Below, in pieces: positions 32,221 to 44,230 of a DNA stretch of 64,000 nt. Every line of letters begins with the position of its first letter. Position 1 is the first letter of the stretch. The position numbers and the translations under genes were made by a program. The notes under the pieces are model-generated. The model had not been told where the DNA came from. It saw nothing but the letters and a program-made list of their open reading frames with translations, and ran no database searches. Source of the stretch: Cymbidium sinense (lineage: Eukaryota > Streptophyta > Magnoliopsida > Asparagales > Orchidaceae); the NCBI GenBank assembly GCA_021442155.1, contig CM038218.1:64478474-64542473 (forward strand), written 5' to 3'.

Positions 32221-34997
32221 CAATGGCATTGTACTCACTTATGTCTTTCCTACTTTCATGCATGTATGTGAAATTTTGGATAAGAAAAATCTTTTCTACT
32301 TAAGAAAAATCATGCATCAATCAACTTCTAAGTTTTCTTAAATGGATTACTTAGCATGCATCATAAAGTGTGTTAACTATTCTCATTTTCATGTATAGAC
32401 ATGTCTAGGGTCCATCCATATGCATGTCATATATGTTGGGAAAGAATTGAAGTAATGTGTGGTATGTGAATTTTGATTCATTTTTCTTAATCTTAAAATG
32501 CCTTTCTTTTTGAATATGTTTGTTTAGAGTTTGTCTGAACTTAGAATTGATTAAAAGATGTAATCAAAACATTCACCTAAATGAAATTAAAATGTGAACT
32601 TATCTTAAAAATTACTTAATGATTAGGAAGGAAAGTGAAGTTCCCTTCTCTTTCCCTCTCTTTGTAACTTAGTAATTAATTATAGGTTTCACTCAAATCA
32701 AATTAAAACATGAAATAAAATAACCCAAAATACTTAAACAACTTAAATGAAGTCCTCCTCTAAGTTGAACATGTCTTTCACACTTAGAAAACTTGAACTA
32801 AATTTCTAAGCTAAGCATGCCACACAAATCTTCAAAGCACATTAGCCTAAGTCACCACTTCTAGCTTTAGGTTAGGTCGGTGCATGATTTGATGTTATGT
32901 TTTGTTTATGATATGTTTTAGAATGTTAGGGTGTATGCCTCATAGGATGAATGGTAGGACGCTTAGTCTATTCTTTTCTGGGGATTGTGCTAAAGGGGCA
33001 CTATCATAAATAAAAATATAAATGCTTCTTGCTTGTAGGTGCTTATACCCCTTAGCATAATCCATAGTCCAGGTGGACTTAGTCACCCATGTGTGGGGTG
33101 ATAAGTCTAATATACATCCTTAGATTAGAGTGGTGTGATTTGACTAACCTTTATTTTGCAGGTGTTAGTTAGATCTCTACTTTTTTTTTCCTTTTCATGT
33201 AAAAATTTGTATATTTAGGACTTTTGGAATGATTTGTTATGGGAGATTAGGTTGAACATTGGTCATAAGATCCTATCTTATGTACCATGTGAGGCCTTGG
33301 AGCATCTACCATCTAACTATCCAAAGGAAGATCCGAAGAAGAAAAGAAAAGAAAGAAAGAAGAAATAAGAAAGAAAAACAAAGCTTGAAGACCCCCATAA
33401 CAATGAATTCCTTTGCTTAAATCATAATTTAATTCATTTGTAATCCGAGTTGTATAAGGGTAGAGCTCAGCTAACCGCATTTGATATTTTTAGGTTTGTG
33501 CAGTGGTGCCCGACAATAAATGACCGTTTATTCTTTTTACGATTAGCTTTATAAATTATTTGAGGATTTGTTTAACTTTTGTATTAAGTGGCATACTTTT
33601 TCTAGTTTCTTCCTTGCTTTATGTATGGTCTGGATGTGGATTAGGCTCTTTAGAGAAAAATAAATCTTTTACCCAACTTAACAACTCAAATTAAAATTCT
33701 CACCTAAAGCTTAGTATTAAAATCAAGATAAAAGAATTAGCAATCCCTAGTTAGATGAGCATTTCTTTTAATATCATGCACAAATGCATCTTATTTCACT
33801 CTTGATTGGAGGGCTTCTACCTTTTCTAGAACCCGGCTTGACCATTGAGGGCCATAGTGGAAACTCACCTCCTACCTTCTCACTGATTTTGGCCAACAAT
33901 CTACTTTCTCATGCATTAGTCATAAAAAAAGCCTATTAGCCTGAGTCAAAATGATTCTCCAAAATGAACATAAAATAAAATTTGAAATGCATTAGGTTTA
34001 TGTCATTTGAAGCATGTCCCTTTACATGATCTAGTCTCTTTAGGGAGTGAGTTTAAGGACTTAGTCTCTTTCTAAATTAAAATTTTCTAGCTATCTTGCA
34101 TAAGCATAAAGACTTGCCTACATGTATTTAAAATCATATGAGGAGTTAGTTGGCAGCCACCCCCAGGCGGTTGCAAGTTCAATCCGTCAGGTGATTTATC
34201 CTCTCTTATGGAGGAAAACCAATTACCCATTCTTGCCTTAGATTTAGGTTGTGCTTCCGGCCCTTGCTGAAGCTCCCTAGATTTAGGTTCTGAGGTTGCT
34301 TCTCCCTTCGCGGGCCATAAGCATAATTTCTCACCTCCTAGGCATTTCCTTAATATTATGTTAAGGAATCTTAAGTCCTAAAATTCTAATAAAAATATAA
34401 CTCAAACAAACTAAATTAATTTCTAAAATGTAAAGCCCAATTTTAGGATTGTTTGAGATGCTTGCTAGGTTTCTAGTATCATGAGTATCTCCTACTTATT
34501 CCCATTTTAGCTTCAATAATAACTCCCTCTTTTGATCAATCTAATTTGATCTTCAAATACAAACCAATCGATTGAGTCCTTCCATATTGAAATCTTTAGA
34601 GACAATGATCATTTACCTTAATCGTGAGTTTTCTAAGGGATCCTGTTCCTTAGGGTGTAATTAACTATGGGCGCTTGCCCCTGTTGCGAACTTAACGAAC
34701 CCAATTTAAAATAAATCTTGCTTTATTTTTTCATGTAAAGTAGGGGAAGAATCTCTGGTACATATGCAGACCCATCATCCTTAGGAGTCCTTATTAAGGT
34801 GATTGGTTCCATTAAAGAGTAGTGACTTCTATCTTTCGAGATTGTACACTATTTCCTTGATGATATATCCAATCACCTAAATAAGTACATCTGCAGATCT
34901 ACGTGGCGTCTTACTAAGATGAATTTCTATAAGGTCTCTTCTTTCTTTTCTCCACAAATTTGAAAGGAAACTCCTTATAAGAGATTTATTCACCACA

Positions 34998-35002
34998 AAC
35001 CC
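34998..35002. repeat. Target-site duplication of element II, right copy (AACCC)
   Basis: Identical to 6885-6889 and directly after the terminal CACCACA of the 3' LTR. Confidence 0.93.
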
Positions 35003-35410
35003 CAATCAAAATATTTTGATATAAGGTCATGCCTTTTGGCCTTAAAAATGTCGGTGTTACATACTAGCAGGCTATGACTCGAATCTTTGATGAACTCATT
35101 CATCATCAAGTCGAGTGCTATGTCGATGATCTCATAGTCAAAAGTAAAGAAAAGGAAGACCATCTCTTTGACTTGAGAGTAGTTTTCAAACGGTTAAGAT
35201 AATTTAACCTCAAAATGAACCCCCTGAAATGTGCATTCAGAGTAGCTTTAAAGAAATTCCTTGTGTTAGTTATTTGACATTGAGGAATTGAAATCGATCC
35301 AGAGAAGATCAAGGCGATATTAGAAATGCCACCCCCTAAAAGTGTAACTCAACTCAGATCATTTCAAGGGTGGTTGGCAAATATAATACACTTCATATGT
35401 AACATATCAA
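35003..35410 (+). pseudogene. Reverse transcriptase C-terminal half of element I
   Basis: Continues the RT frame broken at 6889. It encodes YKVMPFGLKNVG (about 35021), TRIFDELIHHQVECYVDDLIV with YVDD at 35119-35130, KEKEDHLFDLRVVFKRL and NLKMNPLKCAF, then the connection segment SFQGWLANI near 35360 and SRRC at 35408-35419, where this entry gives way to the RNase H region. These are Ty3/gypsy palm and thumb motifs. One-base shifts occur near 35050 and 35235, and stops are present. The open frame on the minus strand at 35118-35312 is antisense to it. Confidence 0.92.
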
Positions 35411-35990
35411 GAAGATGCTAGCCATTATAAGCACTTATCAAAAAGGATGCCAAGTTCAAGTGGGATGATAAGTCTCAGCATGCCTTCAAAGACATCAAGC
35501 ACTACCTGATGACACAACCAGTTCTAGCAGTCTCTATTCGGGCAAGCCTTTGATCCTTTACACTATTGCATTAGATGACTCACTTGGTGCTTTACTAGCT
35601 CAAGCCAACAATGAAGGGAAAGAGAATGCACTCTACTACCTCAGGCATCGTTTAATCCCTACTAAGGCAAATTATCCACCTATTGAAAAATACTACCTAA
35701 CTTTGATCTTTGCATCCCAAAAGCTATGGCATTACATGCTTTCTCATATGATGAACTTGATCTCTAGGATCAACCCAATGTAATATCTCATGACACAGCC
35801 GATACTATCCTAAAGGTTGGTGCGTTGGACTATGATTTTATCATAGTTTGACATTACTTTCATACCCCTTTATGCGGTGAAAAGACAAGCACTAGTGGAC
35901 TTGTTAGCAACACACCCACTTTATGCTAATTCCCCTCTTAATGATGACCTCCCAATGAAAAATCATAAACTTAGGGGACACTACCATTCA
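35411..35990 (+). pseudogene. First RNase H domain of element I, degraded
   Basis: RNase H would remove RNA from the RNA-DNA hybrid. Visible pieces are KDAKFKWDDKSQHAFKDIK (about 35450), TQPVLAVSI, then the open stretch 35550-35783 with SLGALLAQANNEGKENALYY, PIEKYYLTLIFASQKLWHYM and a final RINPM. This is the gypsy RNase H layout, after which the linker to the second domain is full of stops. The same segment is missing from element II. The open stretch is 77 codons with no internal stop, among the better preserved parts of I. Confidence 0.85.
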
Positions 35991-36470
35991 TCACTGAGAG
36001 ATGCACTTTGATGGTGCAATTTTCTCTCAAAGAGGAGGAGGACCATGGTCTACTATCCCAGGGAAGAAAAGGGTGTGAATAGTTCTCCTAACTCCATACC
36101 GCGATGTGATGAGATTCTCATATCATTTGTCCAATCCATGCACCAACAATGAAGATGAATATAAGGCTTTGATTATCGATCTAGAGTTAGTCGTTACTCT
36201 AAGCATCTAAAATATCAACATCTTTGGGTATTCTTAGTTAGACATCAATCAAATTGATGGGTCTTAGAATGTTTTAAAGCGTAAGCTCCATCACCACCAC
36301 AAGTACACTGTGGAGTTATTGGCCCAAATCCAAGAGGTTACCATTTACAAGATATCTTGAGGATAAAATGCCATAGCAAATGCTTTAGCCAAACTTTCCA
36401 AGGAGTTGGTGTATCCGGAAGATGAGTCCATACCAATAAAGGTCTAAAATAAATAAGTCTTATCCCTTAT
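35991..36470 (+). pseudogene. Second (archaeal-type) RNase H domain of element I, degraded
   Basis: Starts at MHFDGAIFSQRGGGP (about 36000) with the F-D-G catalytic Asp, then FSYHLSNPCTNNEDEYKAL with the expected acidic residue (about 36115-36170). Later pieces are HKYTVELLAQIQEVTIYKI (about 36298) and ANALAKLSKELVYPEDES (about 36378). Two RNase H domains in series is the mark of the Tat/Ogre lineage. Several stops and a shift near 36040 inactivate it. Confidence 0.78.
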
Positions 36471-37740
36471 TGCTAAACTCATTGAAAGGTACTCTTTTGA
36501 ATGGGAGGTTATCATTGCCAAAAAGCACAAGGAGTTGGATTGGAGGCAACCATTCATGGATTACCTAAATATAGGCAAACTACCAAAAGAAGTCACTAGC
36601 CCATCAAATGAAGCAGAGAGCCCTTTTCTACGCTCTCATGGATGGCACCTTGTACTGGCAGCCCTTCGATCATATGTGGTTACGCTATTTGGAAAACATT
36701 TGAATCCCATAAGATTATGATCGAAGTACACTCAGGATTATGTGGAGCGCACCAATCCAGTCCAAAGATGAAAGCCAAGATCAAGAGGCTAGGATACTAC
36801 TAGCCATCGATGATCTATATTTCATGGACGTAGCTAGGCAATTCCACCAATGTTAGGTGCATGGTGTGGTCTTACACCAACTACCCAACATTCTACACCC
36901 CACATTGGCCTCATGGCCATTCAAGTGTTGGGGTACCAACATAGTTGGTTGGATTGATCCTCTTTCTTCCAAGGGTCATCGGTTCAGCCTAGCTGCAACC
37001 GATTACTTTTCTAAGTGGGCAGAGGCGATCCCTTAGAGAGGTCACAACTCAGCATGTGCTCCAATTTTTCAGGAACCATATTGTATATAGGTTTGGGGTG
37101 CCTTGATGAATTATATTCGATAATGGTACTACATTAAAGAGCACCAAGATAGATAACTTTGCCCAGAGACACAATACAGATTGGAGATACTCTTCCATCT
37201 ACTACCCGAGGGCAAATGGCTTGGTAGAAGCCTTCAACAAAACTCACATCTAAATATTAAAGAATACACTTGACAACAATAAACGATAGTGACATGAGTA
37301 GTTAGTTAAAGCCTTGTGGGCCTACCACACCACATATATAACTCCAACTCAATCTACCACTTTCTTATTAGTGTATGGGTCCAAAGTAGTTTTACCATTA
37401 GAAGTCTAACTCTCATCACTAAGGATAGTTGTGGATAGCAAGATCTCAACAGAGTAGAATGACAAGTTACGGTTAGAAGAGCTCGAAGGTTTGGAGGAAA
37501 GATGCCTATGGGCATGCCAGAATCTTGAGTTGTATAAAACCAAAATGATTCAAGCTCACAACAAGCTGGTCTGTTCTATAACTTTTCAAGTAGAAGAGCT
37601 TGTTTTAATTCTAAAAAGACTAATTATTATTTATCGCAAGATGGGAGGCAAGTTTGAACCAACTTGGGAATGCCCCTTTTGCTATAGAAAAGGCCTACCA
37701 AGGAGGATCTTATCAGCTCATAAATCATAAGGGAGAGCAC
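36471..37740 (+). pseudogene. Integrase of element I, degraded, all three core positions visible
   Basis: N-terminal part: ELDWRQPFMDYLNIGKLPKE (open at 36535-36720), then HSGLCGAHQSSPKMKAKIKR at about 36730, part of the zinc-binding region. Core: CWGTNIVGW has Asn at 36938-36940 where the first catalytic Asp is expected; AATDYFSKWAEAIP follows; FDNGT gives the second Asp at 37119-37121; PRANGLVEAFNKT gives the Glu at 37227-37229. The C-terminal open stretch 37491-37730 has CQNLELYKTKMIQAHNKL and KMGGKFEPTWECPF. A frameshift lies between the first two core residues. No chromodomain is seen. Element II lacks the middle of this domain. Confidence 0.9.
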
Positions 37741-38758
37741 CCGATGCTTTCCAATCAGCTTTACCTAAAAAAATATTATCTATAAATAATGTTTGAAAAT
37801 GATTATTAATGAAAATTTCATCTCAAATTCCATCTCTTCCAAATTGAAAAACATCTTTATTTTTGTGAATCTGCCACGATGTGTTTAGGGTAAGTGTAAG
37901 GAACCCAAGTGGCATCCTATCCTTTATCAACACAACACAAACTTCACACAACCATATAAAATAAACACATATCTTTTGTCTTGGGCTATTTTGAGTTGAG
38001 ATAACGCCCCAGTGGCACTCACTCAATAGCTACTCTAGGTCGGGTTGACGTGCTACCGTACTAGTGCGTCACCCCTAGTGGCTTCTTGTTTAAAAATATG
38101 TAAGTGTGCTATGATTTCTTCCTAATTTGACCACTGCACACTAATGAGCACCTTGTTAGCATGGTAGGCCTTACTATGCAGTCAGTAAGCTATCATCATG
38201 TTGGTTTCATTTAAAAGGATGTAAGTCTGCTACATCTTCTTCTTAAACTAGCCATCATACACTAACTTGGTCGAGTATATTCAAGGATTAAGGTAAGTCC
38301 CCATCCTTTCCTCCTGACTACTTCAAGTCTAGGTTGAGTCTCTCTTTGTGACTCCGTACTTAGTAGTCGCCCTTAGGTCGGGTCAATCTATTGTGCCAGC
38401 AATGGGTCACCCCAATAATTATTCCTTGCTTTAGAAGATGTATGTATGTTATGATTTCTTCTTAGTACTATTGTTGCACACTAACGGGCAGCCCTAGATC
38501 GGATAGCACCTATCAAGCTGATGACAGACTATCCCGGCAATCGATTTCACTTTAGGGAGATGTAAGTCTACACGCCATCTTCCTAGACTGATCGTTGCAC
38601 ACCGACGGGCATCTTAGGTTGGGTGGTGTTTGATATGCTAACAGTGTCCCACTCAGTGGATACACCACTCATGGCAGATGTAAGTCTGCTATGCTTTCTC
38701 CTTGAGTTGGCCATCGTATAACTACAATCATTATTTTCTTCAAGAATCGATAACACCC
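37741..38758 (+). repeat. 3' tail of element I, tandem-repeat type, cut by element III
   Basis: Non-coding sequence with GATGTAAGTCTGCTA...TTTCTTCTT phrases at about 38095, 38218, 38437, 38560 and 38677, alternating with 'cacaccgacgggcatc'-type phrases. Same role and motifs as 24546-27309. It ends at 38758 where the LTR of element III starts. The minus-strand frame at 38583-38858 crosses this junction and is not a gene. Confidence 0.75.
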
Positions 38759-41700
38759 TGTGGTGTTTATTTTTGGATTGTATTTGTGTGTATATATGTG
38801 AGGGGGCACCATGCAGATCTGTGGATGTCTTTATTGAGGTGATTGGATACAACATCAAAGAATAGTATACTATCTCAAGAGATATAATTTAATACCTAGG
38901 ATGGACTTAATCACCTAATAAGACCCCTAAAGTATGATGGGTCTTTGAATATACCAGAGATTTTTCTCCTACATTACATGGAAAAGTAAAGAAGGGTTTA
39001 TTTATATCGGGTTTGTTAAGTTCTCTATGGAGGCAAGCCTCCATAGTTAATACATCTTAAGGAAAATGAATTCCTTAAGAATACTCTTGATTAAAGTAGG
39101 CGATTATTATCTCCAAAGAATTCAAAGATAGGACTATCAAATGATTTATTGTATTTTGGAAAATCAAGTGGAACAGATCAAAAGGAGAGAGTTATTATCG
39201 ATGCTAAAGGAGATAAGTAGGGAATGCTCATGATACTGGGAAGCCTAGTGAACATTCCAATCTATCATATGATTGGACTTTATATATTTGAAATTGAGGA
39301 AATTTATTTATTTGAGTTGAAATTTAATTAGAAATCTAGGGCTTACAATTCCACAATACAAAATTATGGAAATGCCTAAGAGATGAGGATTTATGCTTGT
39401 AGCTCGTAAAGGAAAATAACAACCTCGGATCCTAAATCTAGGGAGCTTTGGTGAGGGACAAAACATGACCTAAAACTAAGGCAAAATGGGTAAATGGTTT
39501 ACCTCCAAGTGAGTAAATACTCCGCTTATCAGAGTGTGACCATTCTCCCTGATTCAAAACCATGTAGGCAAGTCTTATGCTTTTTGCAAGATGGCTGGGT
39601 TGTTATTATTTAGAAAAGAGACTAAGTTCTTAAACCCACTCCCTAAGAGACTAGAGAATGAGGGTATGAATAATGACTTAAATCTAATGCAAAATTTTAT
39701 TCAAGTTTTATTTTATTTTGGACAATTTACTTTGACACTAGCTATGGGATTTTGTATGCCTAAATGCATGAGAAATTAATTATGTACCAAATCAAGAGAG
39801 AAAGAGGTGTTATTCCATCATAGGCTCTAAATGATTAAGCCCATTATATCTGGCATAGATGGAAGCCCTCTCTAATCACGTGAAACAAGATGATATGTGT
39901 GTTGTTAAACATACAACATCCAGCTAAGGGGTTGCTAAATATTTTATTATCTTGATTTAAAACCTAAGCTTTAGGTGAAGTTATGAGTTATTTTAATAGT
40001 TTAGTTATGAGTTGGTTAGTGGACAAAAGTTTATTTTTATCCTAAGAGCCTAATCACATCTAGGTCACACAACAATCACCAATCATAAACAAACAATAAA
40101 AGGCATGCTTTTCTAATGCACAAGCTAAACAAATCATCAAACTAATTTTATAAACCCTATCACAAAAGAATAAAAGGCTGATGCGGTCAGGTACAACAAC
40201 ACAACCCGAAAAGAAATATGGGTGTCGATCCTACCCTTATACAACCCATTATAAAAGAATAATTACAAATGATGAATGCTATGGGGGTCTTCATTCTTCA
40301 CTCATTATTTCTTCATTTCTTCATTTCTTTACTTTCATTTCTTCATTTTGATTCATTTCATTTCTTTCTTCTTTTTGGCTCGATTTGAATATGGTTTCTC
40401 CAAAGGCATCACATGGTACATAAGACTTAGTCTTATAACAAATGCTCATCATAATACCCCATAACACTCATCTTATCCTAATCCTAATGTAAAATTACAT
40501 TAAAAGAAGGAAAGTAAATCTAGCCACACCTGCAAAACAAATATTAGGTAAACACACCATACAATCCAAGCAGTTAAGTGAAAAGTTTGGGCTTCGCACC
40601 CCACACATGGTAACCAAGCCCACCTGCTCTATCTTGGGCTTTGCTTAGGGGCTAAGCAACCTGCACAGCAAAAGCATTTATATTTTTATTATGATGGCAC
40701 AACCTCCTACAGAAAGCATGATTAGACCAATATCGCCTAACATTCATGCTATGCACATACACCCTAACATCTAGTCTACAAAAATACATCACAAAATAAG
40801 CATACATCAAACCATACACTGCCCTAACATAAAGTTAGAAATGGTGACTTTGTCGAATGTGTGTGAATTAAAGCTTATGTGGCATGTCCTAACTAGATTT
40901 TAGAGTTATAATTTGCTAAGTGTGAGGGATTTAATTTACAAAGGGTGGTTTCTCTTGATTTAATTGATTTGAAGATTTTACTTAATATTTTCTTTTGTTT
41001 CATATGGCCTACACTTAAGAACTAAATGGTATAGAAGAAAGAGAGGGAATCCTCTTTTCTACCAAGTCACTTCTAAAGCAAGTTAATTAACCAATTTCCT
41101 TTAGTGAATGGCTTATTATATGTTTTAATTAATTCTAAGTTTAGGTTCACTATAAATGATCTTATTCAATAAGAAAGACATCTTAAGATTAATTAGAATG
41201 AATTACTATCACATAACACATGTTCATTCATTTCTTTCCATCATGTATATCATGCATATGAATAATCCTAAGCATACCTATATATGCAATGTAAATCTTA
41301 ACACATTTTAATGATGAATGTAAAGAAGTATGTTTGGAATTCAGATATTTCATTTAAATTGAATTATGAATACATGCCTTTTTAATAGAAAAGGTGGATT
41401 TTTCATCCATTAGTTAAACACACATTCACATGTATAAAAGTTTTAAGTGAGTAAGGTACATTATTTTCTACACCAGGGGCGTAAGGTACACGACCTACTT
41501 AGGGCTACTTAAAGCCTCGCAGCCCCGAGATGTTCAGACTAATATACCACTTTCTTAGATACATGTAGATGTATGAACAACTATAAGAATAGGAAAATCC
41601 ATGCAAAATTTTATGTTTTATTTACTTAATTTGTGATTCTTATTCATTGGCCACATCTCACATACATATGTATAAGAGTTTTAAGTGAGTACGATGCCAT

Positions 41701-42308
41701 TGATTTCTACATCAGGGGCGTAAGGTACAAGACCTACTTAGGGCTACTTAAAGCCTCGCAGCCCTAGGATGTCCATATTAATATACCACTTTTCTCAAAT
41801 ACATAGGAATGTAAAAAAAGAACACAAGAATAAAAAATCATGCAAGAAATTATGTTTGATTTGGTTATATGATTTATATATGTAATGTGAAATCCTTCCT
41901 AAGTCTTGACATGGAGATGTATAGAGTTAGATTTAGGCAAATATTGTGTTCTTTTCAAATGAACTATACATTTGCAAATCCTATATGAACCCATGTAAGA
42001 TAAAGAAAGAGGACTTCATGTTACATATCTTATATTATCAACACATGCAATCTTATAGGTATTGACATTACTTCATTTGCAAAAATTGATTTATAGGCTT
42101 TTGAAAATAACATTTGATTTAGTAGTGATAATAGCTACACCTATTTAATTTAAATCAACATGCAATTTGACATAAAAGAAACCATTTCATTTAATTAATT
42201 TTAAGAAGAAATGAATGTATGCTCTCATATGGAAAGCAACATTTAACATGAGTGGAAAGAAATACAACAACACAAGCATGTGATTTCATTCAAATCCAAT
42301 TAAGTCCT
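38759..42308 (-). mobile_element. Element III: minus-strand LTR (3.55 kb of its 3' part), cut by element IV
   Basis: Starts TGTGGTG at 38759, the complement of the CACCACA LTR end, with CACCC just before as a possible target duplication. Read on minus it follows LTR B backwards: end region with 'gaagaatctctgg' complement (38945-38970), GA tract as TTTC (40296-40380), CACCC/GGGTG stem (about 40595), two copies of the 88-bp block, and stops at the position equal to about 46550 in LTR IV. Its other part should follow element IV beyond the window. It contains no real gene; frames 39591-39779 and 40276-40464 are LTR shadows. Confidence 0.88.
41405..41870. repeat. Tandem duplication of the conserved LTR block in element III
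   Basis: About 235-bp unit present twice. Each holds GTAAGGTACA.GACCTACTTA, CTACTTAAAGCCTCGCAGCC and AATATACCACTTT (41471-41556 and 41708-41794). The other LTRs have a single copy. Confidence 0.85.
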
Positions 42309-42850
42309 TGTTGACCTCATTTTTAGAATGAGCTCTCAACCCCTCCATCTTAGACATATGACTCCTCTTAGACATTAAGAGTTCCTTTGTCTTAAGACAC
42401 TTCTAGTGATTAGGTGAACACTTAACCTAATCCTAGAGACTTAGAAGAGTTAGCCATAGGAATAGTTTATGCCTTAGGGGTGTTAGGAAAATTTGTCTAC
42501 CCTAGCTTGAACCAAATCCTCACTTCTCCTTTCATGTCAAACTCCAAATCAATTCAAATCAAACTCCAAATCAAATCAACTTCAAATTCAAATCAATTCC
42601 AACTTTATTGATTTTCTTAAATTTTAAATCAATTCCAATGGATTTTCTCAAATCATGAATCAATTCCAAATGATTGAAACCCATGATTGAATTCCAAATC
42701 CTAAAAATCCTTCCTAAGTCACTTTGATTCCATCTTATGTACTTAGCCTAAATCAAATCCAAATCAATTCAAATTCAAGAGATTTTTTCATAACCCATTT
42801 TTATTCTCATTTATATTCACAGATATAAATAAAATATAAATTTAAATATC

Positions 42851-43217
42851 CAAAACTAAATTCAAAACTCAAATCCAAATTCAACCAAAATTCAATCTAA
42901 GCCTTTCAAGTCAAATTCTTGAGCTTAGCCAAATTAAATTCAAATCAAGCCAACCCCTTGATTTTTTTTTTCTAATGATTCAATCAATCCTTCACTCATG
43001 AATCCAAACATAAACACAAACTTCAATCATCAAAGCAAAACTAAATTCAAAAATCAAATCCAAATTCAACCAAAATTCAACCTAAGCCTTTTAAGTCAAA
43101 TTCTTGAACTTAGCCAAATCAAATTCAAATCAAGCCAAACCCTTGATTTTTCTTCATGATTCAATCAATCCTTCAATCATGAATCCAAAATATAAACACA
43201 AACTTCAATCATTAAAC
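42851..43217 (+). repeat. Two tandem copies of a 183-bp U3 unit in LTR IV
   Basis: Each begins CAAAACTAAATTCAAAA, has 'taagcctttcaagtcaaattcttga' type sequence and ends 'cttcaatcat'. A third copy starts at 43218 and is cut short. Single copy in LTRs of II. Confidence 0.8.
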
Positions 43218-43379
43218 CAAAACTAAATTCAAAAATCAAACCCAAATCAAATTCATGTTCACCCTTTGAACTTGAAATTACCAAATGAATCAAAACATTT
43301 GACTCCAAACCACTTGCAAATGGATTTATATTTCAATCATAAGTTCATATGTAAGTTCAACCAAACTTGAATCAAGCCT

Positions 43380-44230
43380 TGATCAAGCCAATTGACCCAC
43401 TTAGGCTCACTTGACCCAAAGTGACCTAAAGTACTTTGAGACAAATTCTAATCCTACCCAAGTTGGATTGAACCAAGCCCACCTAAGCCTCACATTATTA
43501 GCAAAAATCATCATAAGATGATCAATCACTCAAATTGGGTCAAACCAAGTCAAACCCAAGGGTTGACCAAGTCAACACTTAGCCAAAATGAAATATAAAC
43601 TAGTCAAAATCCACCATAGGCCAAATTGATTGAAACCATTGATCAAAACTAATTCATGATCAATGTTTGAACTTGACCAAGTCATCATTTGAGCCTAACC
43701 TAGCCCAATTGGCCACTTGACCCAAGTTGACCCAACTTGACCTAAAAAGTCAAAATGGGTCAAAACTTGATCTAAGCCAAATTGATTGAAACCAATGAAT
43801 CAAGTTCATTCTAAATTACTTGTTGAACTTGACCAAAGCCTCAATTGGCCAACTAGACTCAACCTAGCCCAATTGACCATGAGCCGAACTTGACTTAAAA
43901 GGTCAAATTGTCAAAATCAAACCAAACCAAATTTGATTGAAATTAAAGCTTGCAACATATTTCAAATGACCAACCAAACCTAAACCAACCCATGACCTAA
44001 CCCAAATAGGTCAAATGAGTCAAATTGGTCAACTTGACCCATTTGACCTAAATGAAATCAAATGAACCAAAATCAAATTGAACTAAACCAATGATGCCAA
44101 CACATTTCAAATGGTCATATGAACTTGACCCAACCCTTGGTTTGACCCAATTTGACCAATTGGTCAACTTGACCTAAGTTGACCCATTTTGACTTAAATG
44201 GGTCAACATGAGCCAAATGACATCAAATCA
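43380..44230 (+). promoter_or_regulatory. TTGACY field in LTR IV
   Basis: Repeated TTGACC/GGTCAA motifs as in 8250-9070. The mirrored core is partly decayed here (TTGGTCAACTTGACCCATTT at 44024-44043). Confidence 0.6.

Larger units (their letters stand above)
6890..34997 (+). mobile_element. Element II: 28.1-kb Tat/Ogre-type LTR retrotransposon, both ends present
   Basis: Order: 5' LTR 6890-14720, primer site 14729, leader hairpin array 15180-17470, ORF1-like/gag/protease/pre-RT/RT/second RNase H/integrase remnants 17490-24545, repeat-rich tail, 3' LTR 27310-34997. Both ends show TG...CA (the 5' LTR end reads TA), and a perfect AACCC duplication flanks it inside the RT of element I. The LTRs differ by roughly 10 positions in 160 compared by eye (11041-11200 against 31327-31486), with many short indels, so the insertion is not recent. 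Two domain-sized deletions remove RNase H 1 and the integrase core. It is unusually long even for Ogre-type elements. Confidence 0.92.
27310..34997 (+). repeat. 3' LTR of element II (7.69 kb)
   Basis: Starts TGTTGACCTCATTTTTAG and ends ATTCACCACA, followed by the AACCC duplication. It repeats every block of the 5' LTR: 180-bp AT units (27690-28380), TTGACY field (28620-29410), promoter-like core (30480-30650), 88-bp block (32133-32220), CACCC/GGGTG stem (about 33085), GA tract (33328-33378). Compared with the 5' LTR it shows scattered substitutions and many 2-20 base deletions. ORFs in it (29557-29751, 29904-30137, 30241-30435) are shadows of non-coding LTR. Confidence 0.93.
851..38758 (+). 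mobile_element. Element I: outer Tat/Ogre-type gypsy element, internal region only, split by element II
   Basis: Internal coding region of the oldest element visible. The left part (851-6889) runs from an ORF1-like region to the middle of RT; the right part (34998-38758) resumes at the next RT codon and continues to the 3' tail. Removing 6890-34997 plus one AACCC copy rejoins the RT reading frame without a shift. The 5' LTR, primer site and leader are missing on the left, where the minus LTR fragment ends at 850. The tail is cut at 38759 by element III, so its 3' LTR lies outside the window. Many stops and frameshifts make it inactive. Confidence 0.88.

Noticed and set aside
34140..34210. tRNA-like sequence with AGTTAGTTGG and GGTTGCAAGTTCAATCC (A/B-box-like), possible SINE head
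   Set aside because: Box spacing is too short, no cloverleaf or terminator, and other LTR copies (13913, 49095) do not keep the boxes.
38583..38858. 91-codon minus ORF
   Set aside because: Crosses the junction between tail of I and LTR of III at 38759, so it arose by insertion and is chance.
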